This document shows, piece by piece, positions 46,751 through 55,674 of a DNA stretch of 64,000 bases (within the stretch, counting starts at the first letter, position 1; every line of letters starts with the position of its first letter). The stretch is taken from assembly GCA_003246765.1 (NCBI GenBank), contig QKDA01000265.1:1-64000 (forward strand). The letters are read 5' to 3'. The DNA comes from Spirochaetales bacterium (GTDB lineage: Bacteria > Spirochaetota > Spirochaetia > Treponematales > Treponemataceae). The translations under genes and the position numbers were made by a program. The notes beneath the pieces were generated by a model that saw only the letters and a program-made list of their open reading frames with translations, was not told where the DNA came from and did not search any database.

Positions 46751-47691
46751 TGCGAAGCCTCTTTTAGAGACTCGTTATACTTTCCCTGGAGGGCGGCGGC
46801 TTTCTTTCGAAGGGTCTCGAGTATTTGCTGACGCCGCGATTCGTCGTCCAGATCGGCTGCCGACAGGGCTGAACCCGCTGAGGCGCTGGAAGATCCCGTC
46901 AGGGTTAGCAACTCCACCAGCTCGGCGTTTTTCTTTTCCAGTTCCTGTACCTCCAGACCCAGTTCCGTATTCTGAGACGAAAGAACCGAGACCCTTTTCT
47001 CTAGATCTCCCAGCCTGGTATCCTTCATGAGGTCCGAAACCCGTTTCTGGTACGCGGTTATTGCCTGTTCATAGGTTTTTTCCCGACGCTGATAGTCCTC
47101 AATTACCCTCAAGGATTCCTCGTGACTCGTTTTGAGGAGCCTGAGGAGCTCATCCTCTTTTTTTCCTTGATCGATAAGGGATACTCGATACCAGGCAGCC
47201 TCCCTCTTCACCGTATCCGGGTAGCGTTCGAGGACCACGAGGAAAACCGAACGGGCCTCGGTAAATCGGCCGACGGCGTAAAGGGATTCACCGATCCAGT
47301 AGTAGGCGGCTCCCGCAAGTTCATGCCGGGGCCAGGTCGTGAGAAACCCGTATAGGGTCGTGATGGAGTCCTCGTAAGAACCCTGCAGGTATTGCACCCT
47401 CCCTAACTGATAGGTAACGTCGGGGATCCGGGAATCCTTGGGGAATACGCGTAAAAAGTCGCGCATGTCCTCTAGCGCGGGGGTTAGGTCGCCTGACGAG
47501 ATCTCGGTCAGGATTATCCAATATGCGGGTTCAGCGCTTTTCGGGTTTTCTGCGGCGGCCTTGCGGAACGAGAGCAGGGCCCCTGACCAATCGGACCGGG
47601 CATAGGCGTCCAAACCCGATACGAGGGGATCAGCGGCGAAAATGGGCAGTGACAGGCTTATAAGCAATGAGCACAGCAGTAATTTCTTCAT
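46747..47691 (-). CDS. Exported TPR and coiled-coil protein
   Basis: 314 aa from ATG 47691, giving a clean signal peptide (MKKLLLCSLLISLSLPIFA) with GGAG nine bases upstream; ATG 47718 overlaps the rpe stop but yields a poorer N-terminus. TPR/outer-membrane-lipoprotein-like repeats fill residues about 20-190 (LGRVQYLQGSYEDSITTLYG, YWIGESLYAVGRFTEARSVF). A coiled coil covers about 195-265 (LEKRVSVLSSQNTELGLEVQ). The layout resembles YbgF/CpoB with the domain order reversed. Function inferred only as envelope-related. Confidence 0.78.
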   Translation of the reverse strand: MKKLLLCSLLISLSLPIFAADPLVSGLDAYARSDWSGALLSFRKAAAENPKSAEPAYWIILTEISSGDLTPALEDMRDFLRVFPKDSRIPDVTYQLGRVQYLQGSYEDSITTLYGFLTTWPRHELAGAAYYWIGESLYAVGRFTEARSVFLVVLERYPDTVKREAAWYRVSLIDQGKKEDELLRLLKTSHEESLRVIEDYQRREKTYEQAITAYQKRVSDLMKDTRLGDLEKRVSVLSSQNTELGLEVQELEKKNAELVELLTLTGSSSASAGSALSAADLDDESRRQQILETLRKKAAALQGKYNESLKEASQ

Positions 47692-47714
47692 CTTCGTTTC
47701 TCCGTAGCAACCGC

Positions 47715-48347
47715 TCATTCTAGCGACAGGGAACCAGAAAAGAACGCCGAACCGGAAACAAGAACGTCCGTTCCAGCGTCTAGAACCGATTCCATGGTTT
47801 CCTGGTTCACCCCGCCGTCTACAGATACTATATACGATAAATCGCGATCCCGCTTGATTTTTTTCAGCTCCCGAACCTTCAGGAGGCTTTCTGGGATGAG
47901 GCTTTGGCCTCCGAAACCGGGGTTAACGGTCATGACCAGCACGAGATCCACGAAACTGAGGATTTCTGAGAGGGCCGCGACGGGGGTTGAGGGGACCAGG
48001 GATATGCCAACCTTCACGCCGGCTTCGCGAATCTTTGCCGCCAGACGATGGGCATGGGTTTCTGCCTCGATATGAAAGGTTATCCAATCCGCCCCGGCGG
48101 CGATGAAATCGTCTACCATGGACGCGGGATTGTCCACCATAAGATGAACGTCAAAGGGTAGCCTCGAGCGCGGCCTAAGGGCCTTGACGATGGGAGCCCC
48201 CAAGGTGAGGTTAGGAACGAAATGGCCGTCCATCACGTCGATATGGACCCAATCTCCGCCTTTTTGTTCAATAATCCCGAGAGCTCCGCCAAGATTCGCA
48301 AAATCGGCGCTTAAAATGGAGGGAGCCAGTAGAAATGTTCGACTCAT
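47715..48347 (-). CDS. rpe: Ribulose-phosphate 3-epimerase
   Basis: 210 aa from ATG 48347 (MSRTFLLAPSILSADFANL). TIM-barrel motifs HIDVMDGHFVPNLTLG, DVHLMV, MTVNPGFGGQ and VDGGVN are all present, including the metal-binding His/Asp residues. It interconverts ribulose-5-P and xylulose-5-P. ATG 48353 (MHMSRT) is possible, but TACTAT ends only 1 nt before it, whereas it ends 7 nt before 48347, which fits a leaderless start. The longer track start (48395) covers the promoter. Confidence 0.95.
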   Translation of the reverse strand: MSRTFLLAPSILSADFANLGGALGIIEQKGGDWVHIDVMDGHFVPNLTLGAPIVKALRPRSRLPFDVHLMVDNPASMVDDFIAAGADWITFHIEAETHAHRLAAKIREAGVKVGISLVPSTPVAALSEILSFVDLVLVMTVNPGFGGQSLIPESLLKVRELKKIKRDRDLSYIVSVDGGVNQETMESVLDAGTDVLVSGSAFFSGSLSLE

Positions 48348-48354
48348 ATGCATT

Positions 48355-48383
48355 ATAGTACCAAACTCGCCCGAACCTGTAAA
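48355..48383 (-). promoter_or_regulatory. Promoter of rpe, leaderless geometry
   Basis: TTTACA (48383-48378), 17-bp spacer, TACTAT (48360-48355), then 7 nt to the ATG at 48347. Confidence 0.65.
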
Positions 48384-48395
48384 TACAAGCCTCAA

Positions 48396-48423
48396 TTGAC
48401 TAAACCCCAGGAATGAGTATAAT
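48396..48423 (+). promoter_or_regulatory. Promoter of the TPR-greA-VWA unit
   Basis: TTGACT (48396-48401), 16-bp spacer, TATAAT (48418-48423), 12 nt before the ATG at 48436. The leader is only about 5 nt, so the AGGAAAGG stretch would lie mostly outside the transcript. Confidence 0.7.
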
Positions 48424-48435
48424 AGGAAAGGTAGT

Positions 48436-49374
48436 ATGATACATGATGCCGTCCTCGGTTCGATGCAACAGGTTTACGATCTTCTCAAACAGGGAGAACT
48501 CGAGCAGGCGAACCGGGACCTGGCCGGGTTATTGGAACGGGATCTGGAGAACCCGGAGGTAATCTACGCGCTGACGGGAGTCAACTTCTGGTCCGACAAG
48601 CTTAAAAAGGCACAGCTCGCATCCAATGCCTTTGAGCGTGGAGAGTATATGGTTTCCCAGTGGAAACCCTTCACGGTCTATATGGGAAGGCTCGGGGGGG
48701 AACATGATGACGTCATGTATGCCCTGAAGCACTGCGCGTTCATACTCGCCCTGCGGTTCTATCAGGCTCTCTATAGGGAAGACGACACCGCCGGGGATCC
48801 CGAGCTGTACCGCAAGATCGGTTTATGCCACAAGGAGCTCGGCGATTACGACCGGGCCCTTCAGCTGTTGGAACTCGCTAAGGATCGGGACCGAGAGTCC
48901 CCGTCCATCTTGGCGGAACTCGCGGACTGCTATGCCCTATGCGGAGAGGTAAGGCTCTCAAAAGTCTTATTCAGGGAGGCCTTTTTTCTCGGAGCGTCCT
49001 CTATTGAGCTCCACTTTCTGGAGTCGGGAATAATAAACCGGCTCGTCGAGCAGGTTCGCGCCCTGGGCTACACCGGGTCGGAACAGCTAGAGTGGATTCC
49101 GGTTTACGGCCTGCTTTACGGCGTTTTCAACGTTAAGCGCGAATTGCGGGCCCTTGAGTTCGGAAAGCTTAAGCAAGCTATCTATGCCCTGGAGAATGAA
49201 ATCAGGGAATCGCCGCCTGAAACGGCGTCAATGCTGGTTCCCCGCCTTATCAACCGTTACTTCTGGTTGATTGACCATTATGTGAACGTTCATGATGATC
49301 AGGCGAGGATTAATGAAGTTCTTTTGAAGATCAAATTGCTGGATGCCGAAGTCTACAACCGGTATACCATGTAA
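48436..49374 (+). CDS. Cytosolic TPR-like protein
   Basis: 312 aa, no signal peptide. TPR-like repeats (LKQGELEQANRDLAGLLERDLENPEVIYAL, LYRKIGLCHKELGDYDRALQLLELA, SILAELADCYALCGEVRLSKVLF) cover the first 200 residues; the C-terminal third is helical with no recognised motif. It lies 21 bp upstream of the long greA gene, whose N-terminus is also helical and repeat-like, so the two may act together. Function unknown. Confidence 0.8.
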   Translation: MIHDAVLGSMQQVYDLLKQGELEQANRDLAGLLERDLENPEVIYALTGVNFWSDKLKKAQLASNAFERGEYMVSQWKPFTVYMGRLGGEHDDVMYALKHCAFILALRFYQALYREDDTAGDPELYRKIGLCHKELGDYDRALQLLELAKDRDRESPSILAELADCYALCGEVRLSKVLFREAFFLGASSIELHFLESGIINRLVEQVRALGYTGSEQLEWIPVYGLLYGVFNVKRELRALEFGKLKQAIYALENEIRESPPETASMLVPRLINRYFWLIDHYVNVHDDQARINEVLLKIKLLDAEVYNRYTM

Positions 49375-49395
49375 ATTGTTGCAGGAGTTTAAGAT

Positions 49396-52077
49396 ATGTC
49401 TGAGTCGTTGGTAAAATCTGTCCAGGAGATGCTGAACGAGGAAAAGTGGACCCGCGCCACGATCAGCAATTATTCGATCAACAACTTCAAGGATCTCGAC
49501 GGGATCATCCGCGAGGCTCAACAGGATAAAAACCTGGACGAGATCAAAACCCTCTGCGACGAACACTTGGCTCACACCAAGAACAGCATTATCGCCTTGT
49601 ACCTCTCGGGTATTATCGCCCTTTCAAAGCAGCTTCTCGACGATTCGGCGCTGGTCAGTCTCATCAACATCTTCATCGACAATCACCGCACCCAAATCGT
49701 GGAGCATCTGTGCGTGAGAGTCCTCGATTACGGGGAGTCCCGCTTCGCCCTTCGTACCCTGGCGGACTGTTATAAGGAAGAAGGCAACTCGGCGCTCTAT
49801 GACATTTGGGAGCGGCTGGTCAAGATCGACTACGACGAGGCGGATATAACCAAGCTTCTCGCGGAGAAATACGAGAAGGACGGAGACGTTGAGGCCGCGG
49901 TGGACTTTTACAAAAAAGCCCTGTACCGCTACATCAACCGCAGGCAATCCAATTCGGTCAAGGAGATCTGGACCCACCTGGTTTCCCTCATCCCCGAGGA
50001 AATCGACTTTTTCTACCATGTTCAACGCAAGATATCCAAGAACATGGGAGATGACCGCAGCGCCATGCTCATGCAGGAGGTCTACGTCCATTACAAGGAC
50101 AAGGGCGACTGGAATACCTCCATCGACATTCTCAAGATCATCCTCGCCTACGATGACAAGGACAGCTGGGCGCGTAAGGAAATCGTGGAATGCTTCCGCG
50201 GTAAATACGCCGATCATAGCCTACTGGACGAGTATATCCGCGCCTCCAACCTCAATCAGGGTTGGCGAAACGTATTCGAGGCTATCGCTGAATTTGAGAA
50301 GCACATCTCCTTTGACGCTGGAAATTTCGTGTTCCACCGTTCCTGGGGCGTCGGCCGCATTTCACTCGTCCAGAACGACGAGATCACCATCGACTTTGCC
50401 AAGAAGCGCGGCCATACCATGAGCCTTAAAATGGGCGTAAACGCCCTGCAGACCCTTAGCAAGGACCATATCTGGGTGCTTAAGTCGATATGGAAAAAGG
50501 AAAAGCTGGCCAAAAAGGTCAAGGAAGATCCCTCCTGGGCCCTGAAGACCATCATCCGCAGCTTTGACAACAACTGCGATCTCAAGCACATCAAGGCGGA
50601 ACTGGTTCCCGGCGTCCTCACGGTGAACGAGTGGACAAACTGGAGCGGTAAGGCCAGGAAGCTTCTAAAGGAAGATGCCAGTTTCGGCGTTAATCCCAAC
50701 AATATCGACATGTTCATGGTTCGCGACCGTCCCATTTCCCAGGAAGAGAAAATGTTCAACGAGTTCAAGGCTCAAAAGAACTTCTTCGCCAGGGTAAATA
50801 TCCTTATGGAGTTCTCCGAGAAGGCGGATCCGGATTCGGAATTCTTCTCGGAAATGTTCTCCTATTTCGCGGGATACCTGAAGGCTTTCAGCCAGGTCAA
50901 CGAGCAGATCATCGCCAGTTATCTCGTGGTTAAGCAGATCGTCGCGAAGCACCCCCACCTGAACCCCGGGCTTCAGTACAACTTTGCCGACCTTTTCGGG
51001 GAAATCGAGAATCCCTCCCTGGTCTATACCGAAATCAAGGACGGGGATCTCAGGAGAAGCTATCTCCAGCACATCAAGAATTTCCTCCCCGACTGGGCAG
51101 ACATCTACATCAAGCTCTTCCCCACGGTGCTTTCCACAGAAATCGTAGAAGCCCTCATGCGGGAGGGCCACACGGACAAGCTTAAATCCCTGGCGTCCCT
51201 TTGCTTTGAAAATTACCGCGACTACCGCGAGGCGGTAATCTGGTTCTACAAGAACGCCCAAAACGAGGATTGGTTCCAGGAACTGGGCATTACCGTGGAA
51301 AAGCAGTACATAGCGCTGATTCACGTGCTGGACGTTACCTTCAGGGAGATCGCCAATCACCGGGAGACCACCGAAAACAGAAAGATCAACCGTCAGGTCC
51401 ATACCATTCTCTTCGGGAAGGACGCGGTTCTCGAGAACTATATCCTCGCGAGCGACGTAGGCACCATTACCCGCCTTTACACCCTTGTGGACGACGTGAA
51501 GGATCTGGATCCTGCGGTTAAGATGCACCTGCGAAACCGCATCCTCGAAAAGCACAAGGGTTTCAAGTTCTTCGGAAACGAGGAAAAGACCGTCGTTTCC
51601 AGGGGTCTCATCGTTACCTCCAAGATGATGGAAGAGAAAAAGAAACAGCTCCAGAATATCGTCGAGGTAGAGATGCCCGCCAACTCCAAGGAAATCGGCT
51701 ATGCCCTCTCCCTCGGAGACCTCAGGGAAAACGCGGAGTACAAGGCAGCGAAGGAAAGGCAGACCATTCTCAACTCCACCGCGACCCGATTGCAGGAAGA
51801 GATCGACCGCGCCCAGATCTTCGATCCCACCACGATCACTGTGGCCCGGGTATCCTTCGGTACCGTGGTCCATCTGGTGAACAACGCCTCTGGAGAGGAA
51901 GAAACCTTCACCATTCTCGGGCCCTGGGAATCGGATCCCGATAGCGGCGTGATCTCCTACATGTCGCCCTTCGGCAACGCGATCATGAATCATCGGGAGG
52001 GAGAGAAGCTCACCTTCACGATCAACGAGCGAGAGTACAGTTACACCATAAAGGCAATAACCGCCGCAAGCTTTTAA
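49396..52077 (+). CDS. greA: Transcription elongation factor GreA with a ~730-residue N-terminal extension
   Basis: 893 aa against about 158 for ordinary GreA. The C-terminal 160 residues are a full GreA: coiled coil with the acidic tip GDLRENAEYKAAKERQ, then the FKBP-like domain (ARVSFGTVVHLVNNASGEEETFTILGPWESDPDSGVIS). GreA rescues backtracked RNA polymerase by stimulating transcript cleavage. The extension is mostly helical, with TPR-like segments (YRYINRRQSNSVKEIWTHL, ALRTLADCYKEEGNSALYDIW) and a CarD/Tudor-like stretch VFHRSWGVGRISLVQNDEIT near residue 320. The long form is typical of spirochaetes. AGGAG precedes ATG by nine bases. Confidence 0.95.
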   Translation: MSESLVKSVQEMLNEEKWTRATISNYSINNFKDLDGIIREAQQDKNLDEIKTLCDEHLAHTKNSIIALYLSGIIALSKQLLDDSALVSLINIFIDNHRTQIVEHLCVRVLDYGESRFALRTLADCYKEEGNSALYDIWERLVKIDYDEADITKLLAEKYEKDGDVEAAVDFYKKALYRYINRRQSNSVKEIWTHLVSLIPEEIDFFYHVQRKISKNMGDDRSAMLMQEVYVHYKDKGDWNTSIDILKIILAYDDKDSWARKEIVECFRGKYADHSLLDEYIRASNLNQGWRNVFEAIAEFEKHISFDAGNFVFHRSWGVGRISLVQNDEITIDFAKKRGHTMSLKMGVNALQTLSKDHIWVLKSIWKKEKLAKKVKEDPSWALKTIIRSFDNNCDLKHIKAELVPGVLTVNEWTNWSGKARKLLKEDASFGVNPNNIDMFMVRDRPISQEEKMFNEFKAQKNFFARVNILMEFSEKADPDSEFFSEMFSYFAGYLKAFSQVNEQIIASYLVVKQIVAKHPHLNPGLQYNFADLFGEIENPSLVYTEIKDGDLRRSYLQHIKNFLPDWADIYIKLFPTVLSTEIVEALMREGHTDKLKSLASLCFENYRDYREAVIWFYKNAQNEDWFQELGITVEKQYIALIHVLDVTFREIANHRETTENRKINRQVHTILFGKDAVLENYILASDVGTITRLYTLVDDVKDLDPAVKMHLRNRILEKHKGFKFFGNEEKTVVSRGLIVTSKMMEEKKKQLQNIVEVEMPANSKEIGYALSLGDLRENAEYKAAKERQTILNSTATRLQEEIDRAQIFDPTTITVARVSFGTVVHLVNNASGEEETFTILGPWESDPDSGVISYMSPFGNAIMNHREGEKLTFTINEREYSYTIKAITAASF

Positions 52078-52102
52078 TAACCTCCCTTAAAAAGAGGATA
52101 AA

Positions 52103-54274
52103 ATGAAAAAAGTCCCGATAGTTTTTCTTTCGATGATGCTGATCCTCGGTTCGGGCGGGTTCGCCCGCGCCGAGGGTGCGGACATCGTGACCCTTATGGA
52201 CGCCTCGGGTACCATCCTTCCGTGGTTTGACCAGATCAATGACAGGGTTCTGTCGGATATCGCGAAAAAATTCGTCAGGACCGGCGACACGTTCCATCTC
52301 ATTTCGTTCAACTCCAGGGCCAACCTGGAAATCGTGCAGCCCGTGGTAACCGAGGCCGATGTCTCCCGCATCGTGTCACGGTTCATGCTCCTCTACCCCA
52401 TCGGCCAGAATTCCGACTTTCTCTCGGGACTTCAATATACCTGGCAATACGTCAATTCCCTGGATCATCAACGCCAGAAAATCGTCATTATCATTTCCGA
52501 CGGTATCTTCAATCCGCCTCCTTCAAGCCAGTTCGCGCACTACACGAACGAGCAGGTTTCAGCAGAGCTTTCCGGTTACTCCCGAAAGATCAAGGCTGCG
52601 GGCTGGAGCGTATACTATATCAAGCTTCCGTTCCCGGAGAATTCCACCGTTACCGCCCTTGACGGTTCCATGGTTTCCCTGCCCAAGGGCGTCGGGAACG
52701 CATCGGAAACCCCGCAGGAAACAAAAGGTTCCGCTTCCGAGACAGCCCCTGGTGCCGTTACTGCGGGCGATACCGGTTCTAAGGGGCCCGCCGACGGCTC
52801 GCGCAAGGCCGATGGCGAATATCCGAGCTATACCGACATTTCAGGCGCCTTTTCGGACTCGATCGGCATAAGTCCGACGAAATTGCCCGATGGGGATATC
52901 CCCCTTAATTTCGTAGACTCCGTTTTTGACCTTCCGGAGATTACATTTCCGGAAGATCTTGGAAAAACCGGTTATTCTTTCATTCTTCCCCTGGGAATAC
53001 GGAATCCTGTTGAAGGCGAGGTTAATCTTGAGCTTTCAGCGGTCATGCTTGGCAATGTCGATGTACTGCAAAAACACGCCTTCATAAGGCTTTCAGGCCG
53101 AGGAAAGGGAACTATCCGCGCGGAGATAGCTCTTCCGGACACGATTGAGACAGGCAGCCAGTCGCTGAGATTTTCCCTGAAGTTTGCCGGGAACGCCCGG
53201 GTCCATCCCCAGGATGGCACTGTTCGCATGCAGGTCACCGGTTTTTCTCCCCTTCTGTTCCTGCGCCGGGGAAGCAGTTTTGCCTATGCCCTTTTCCTGA
53301 TCGTTCTGGGCTTCGCTTTTGTTGTGCTGTTGCTCATTCTGGTTATCCGCCATACCAGTTTCCCTGCGCACCGCGCCCTTCATGCAGTCCAGGCTGAAGC
53401 GAAGGAAGACGCGGAGAAATCTCAGCAGTCTCTTTCTGATAGAATTCCCGGCCGAGATTCCGTGGGCCCTGCCTCTGCGCAAACTACCGCGGGTAAAGCC
53501 CCCTTGGGTCCTTCAAGGGAACTCAAGCCCTCCTCTACCGCTTCTTCCCTTACGGGAACGAACGGGCCTCGTGACCGTGATCGCGAAGAAATTCTCTCCG
53601 CCGCGGCAGCCGGAGGCACACAAAAACAGATATCCGCGGACATGGCCGCATCCAGATGGGCAGGATCGGAAATACTCCATGCGGAAAAGACGGACAAGCG
53701 CATCGATTTCACCGTAGCAAAGGATAAAACGATTGTCTTTGCAAAAACGGAAGATTCTCGCGTGACCGACGAGGTAATGGCCGTCAAGGACGCCCAGGAG
53801 CGGCAGAGACGGGAACGGTTTGAGCTTCTTTCCCATGCCGCGAGGAGAGACGTTCCCCCCTCGCACATTCCCGCTGGAGCAGATCCGGACGAAGCGGTTC
53901 CCGTGCTCGAAAACGGCGCGAAGATGTTTGAGCTGGAGGTTAAGGAACAGACCAGGATGATCGGAAAGCGAAACGTCCACCTCATGAGAGCCGGGTCTAA
54001 GCTCTCCCTCGGCGGCGGAAGGTCGTCGTTCCTAATCTTCCTCGTCAAATTCCCGGGCCGTATAGCGGATATACGATTTGACGGTAAAAAATGCAGCTTG
54101 GCCATCTTGAAACCCGAGTTTTTCCCCTATGAGACGGAAAACGTCATTGAGAACTGCGTGGATAGGGAGTTCACCCTCGTGTCCGATCGGGACTACGAGG
54201 TGCGGGTTACCGTGCGCGAATACGAGGACCCCGTGGTAAAGATTAACAGGTTATTGACGTCCATTAGGTTTTAA
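52103..54274 (+). CDS. Exported VWA-domain membrane protein
   Basis: 723 aa. A signal peptide (VPIVFLSMMLILGSGGFARA) is followed by a von Willebrand A-like domain (about 27-185): TLMDASGTILPW at the MIDAS position (DxSxT, with Thr rather than Ser), then VRTGDTFHLISF and IVIIISDGIFNPPP. A disordered Ser/Pro/Gly-rich linker precedes a beta-rich region, then one TM helix (ALFLIVLGFAFVVLLLILVI, about residue 400). The cytosolic part is charged and ends in a beta domain (KNRNVHLMRAGSKLSLGGG-like). It resembles an aerotolerance/BatA-type or surface sensor protein, but the class is uncertain. A strong terminator follows. Confidence 0.82.
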   Translation: MKKVPIVFLSMMLILGSGGFARAEGADIVTLMDASGTILPWFDQINDRVLSDIAKKFVRTGDTFHLISFNSRANLEIVQPVVTEADVSRIVSRFMLLYPIGQNSDFLSGLQYTWQYVNSLDHQRQKIVIIISDGIFNPPPSSQFAHYTNEQVSAELSGYSRKIKAAGWSVYYIKLPFPENSTVTALDGSMVSLPKGVGNASETPQETKGSASETAPGAVTAGDTGSKGPADGSRKADGEYPSYTDISGAFSDSIGISPTKLPDGDIPLNFVDSVFDLPEITFPEDLGKTGYSFILPLGIRNPVEGEVNLELSAVMLGNVDVLQKHAFIRLSGRGKGTIRAEIALPDTIETGSQSLRFSLKFAGNARVHPQDGTVRMQVTGFSPLLFLRRGSSFAYALFLIVLGFAFVVLLLILVIRHTSFPAHRALHAVQAEAKEDAEKSQQSLSDRIPGRDSVGPASAQTTAGKAPLGPSRELKPSSTASSLTGTNGPRDRDREEILSAAAAGGTQKQISADMAASRWAGSEILHAEKTDKRIDFTVAKDKTIVFAKTEDSRVTDEVMAVKDAQERQRRERFELLSHAARRDVPPSHIPAGADPDEAVPVLENGAKMFELEVKEQTRMIGKRNVHLMRAGSKLSLGGGRSSFLIFLVKFPGRIADIRFDGKKCSLAILKPEFFPYETENVIENCVDREFTLVSDRDYEVRVTVREYEDPVVKINRLLTSIRF

Positions 54275-54301
54275 TGCCCTGGGCTTCGCACACACTCAAT
54301 A

Positions 54302-54329
54302 CGCCGCGGAATGCACCGCGGCGTTTTTT
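54302..54329 (+). terminator. Intrinsic terminator after the VWA gene
   Basis: 8-bp perfect stem CGCCGCGG-AATGCA-CCGCGGCG followed by TTTTTT. The convergent HEAT gene ends at its edge. Confidence 0.93.
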
Positions 54330-55674
54330 ATTTCTCCAGCATGTCTTTAGCCCTTTTTTGGAGGGCCCCCTGCTTAGTGTCGGCGGCGATTTCCTCAACC
54401 CTGGATTTTGATCCGAGGTCACCTATGGCCGCGTACATATCAAGGCCGATGCTCCGGGTGAGGGTATCTTTACTTGAAAGGTATAAAAGTATCAACTCTG
54501 AATATCTCGCATCCTTAGACTTTGTTACCGTTTTACCCAGCTCATAACGAAGCCAGGTTTTTTTGTCGTCGGCCAAGGTTTTTTTTGCCGTCTCGATTAT
54601 CGCCGGAGCCGCTGCCGCGGGGCGATGGTCGTTTAGCACAGCCGCCGCCTTTGCGCGGTAGCGGTCGTTTTTTTTCTCGTCCCTTATCATGCCCACTAAC
54701 CAATCGAGGGCTTCCTGATTTCCGATCGCCCCTAAGGTATCATAAGCCTCTAAGCGGACGCTTTCCTCGGGGTCATTCTTGGCCCTGAAGAGGGCGAGGT
54801 CCGAAGCCTCAGTGATATTGCGTTCCTTGACTGCCTTAAGGGATCTTATGCGGACTTTATAGTAAGAATCCCGGATGCCGTCGAGGATAAGCGAAGAAGA
54901 GTCCCGGTCCTCAAGTTTTGAGGCGCCGCTGATGGCGGCCTCCCGGAGGGCGGGATCGGATGATTCAAAGAGCTTTGAAAGCACGGGATATGCCCGTTCC
55001 TTGCCTATCCGGGCAAGCGCCTCTGCCGCGGTCGCCCGGATAACGCCGTTTTCATCCTCGTTTTCTGCTATTTCATAGAGACGGTCCCAAGTTTCCTCAA
55101 CCTGTAATTCTCCCAGGGCCCGCATGATTTCTTGCCTCACGATAAGCCTTTGCTTGTCGTCCCCGGCGATTTCGCTGTCCAAAAGGTCGCTAAGGAACTG
55201 GGCATCCTCGCCTGAACCGATTTTGCCTAGGGCCGATATCGCGGCCGATCGGAAAACAGTATTATCGTTCTCGAGAATCTTTCTTACCGAGGCAGCCGTT
55301 TCCCGGAATTTCAGGGCGGAAGCGTATGAAAGGGCAAGATTTACGGTCGAGGATCGCTCGTCCCAGGGATCCTCCAGAAGGGTCTCTGTCCAGCTCTTTA
55401 AGGAATCGACAGACTGCTTTGTGAAGAGCCTGAGGATGGACTCCTTGACGGCTACGCTTCGGGTGGAAGCGAAAAGGGAAGTAAGTTCCTCGGTGAATTC
55501 CTTGGATTCCTCATTAGCAAGGGTATCGACGAGGGATGTAATGTCCCCTTCTATCCCGTAATTGATGATATCGAGCCTCTCCTGACGCAAACTGGTTTCC
55601 TTTTCCTGCGAGGACAGGGGATAGAGAACGCAGCAAAACGCGATTAGGATTCCCGGGATACGTGCTAGACTCAT
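54328..55674 (-). CDS. Exported HEAT-repeat protein
   Basis: 448 aa. A signal peptide (MSLARIPGILIAFCCVLYPLSS) is followed by about ten HEAT/PBS-lyase-like repeats, for example NTVFRSAAISALGKIGSGEDAQFLSDLL, IRATAAEALARIGKERAYPVLSKLF, LREAAISGASKLED, VRLEAYDTLGAIGNQEALDWLVGMI. It is probably a periplasmic scaffold. The start overlaps the tgt stop (ATGA), and the gene ends the ribF-to-HEAT operon. Confidence 0.83.
   Translation of the reverse strand: MSLARIPGILIAFCCVLYPLSSQEKETSLRQERLDIINYGIEGDITSLVDTLANEESKEFTEELTSLFASTRSVAVKESILRLFTKQSVDSLKSWTETLLEDPWDERSSTVNLALSYASALKFRETAASVRKILENDNTVFRSAAISALGKIGSGEDAQFLSDLLDSEIAGDDKQRLIVRQEIMRALGELQVEETWDRLYEIAENEDENGVIRATAAEALARIGKERAYPVLSKLFESSDPALREAAISGASKLEDRDSSSLILDGIRDSYYKVRIRSLKAVKERNITEASDLALFRAKNDPEESVRLEAYDTLGAIGNQEALDWLVGMIRDEKKNDRYRAKAAAVLNDHRPAAAAPAIIETAKKTLADDKKTWLRYELGKTVTKSKDARYSELILLYLSSKDTLTRSIGLDMYAAIGDLGSKSRVEEIAADTKQGALQKRAKDMLEK

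Noticed and set aside
50665-51993. 442 aa ORF on the minus strand
   Set aside because: Antisense shadow of the long greA gene.
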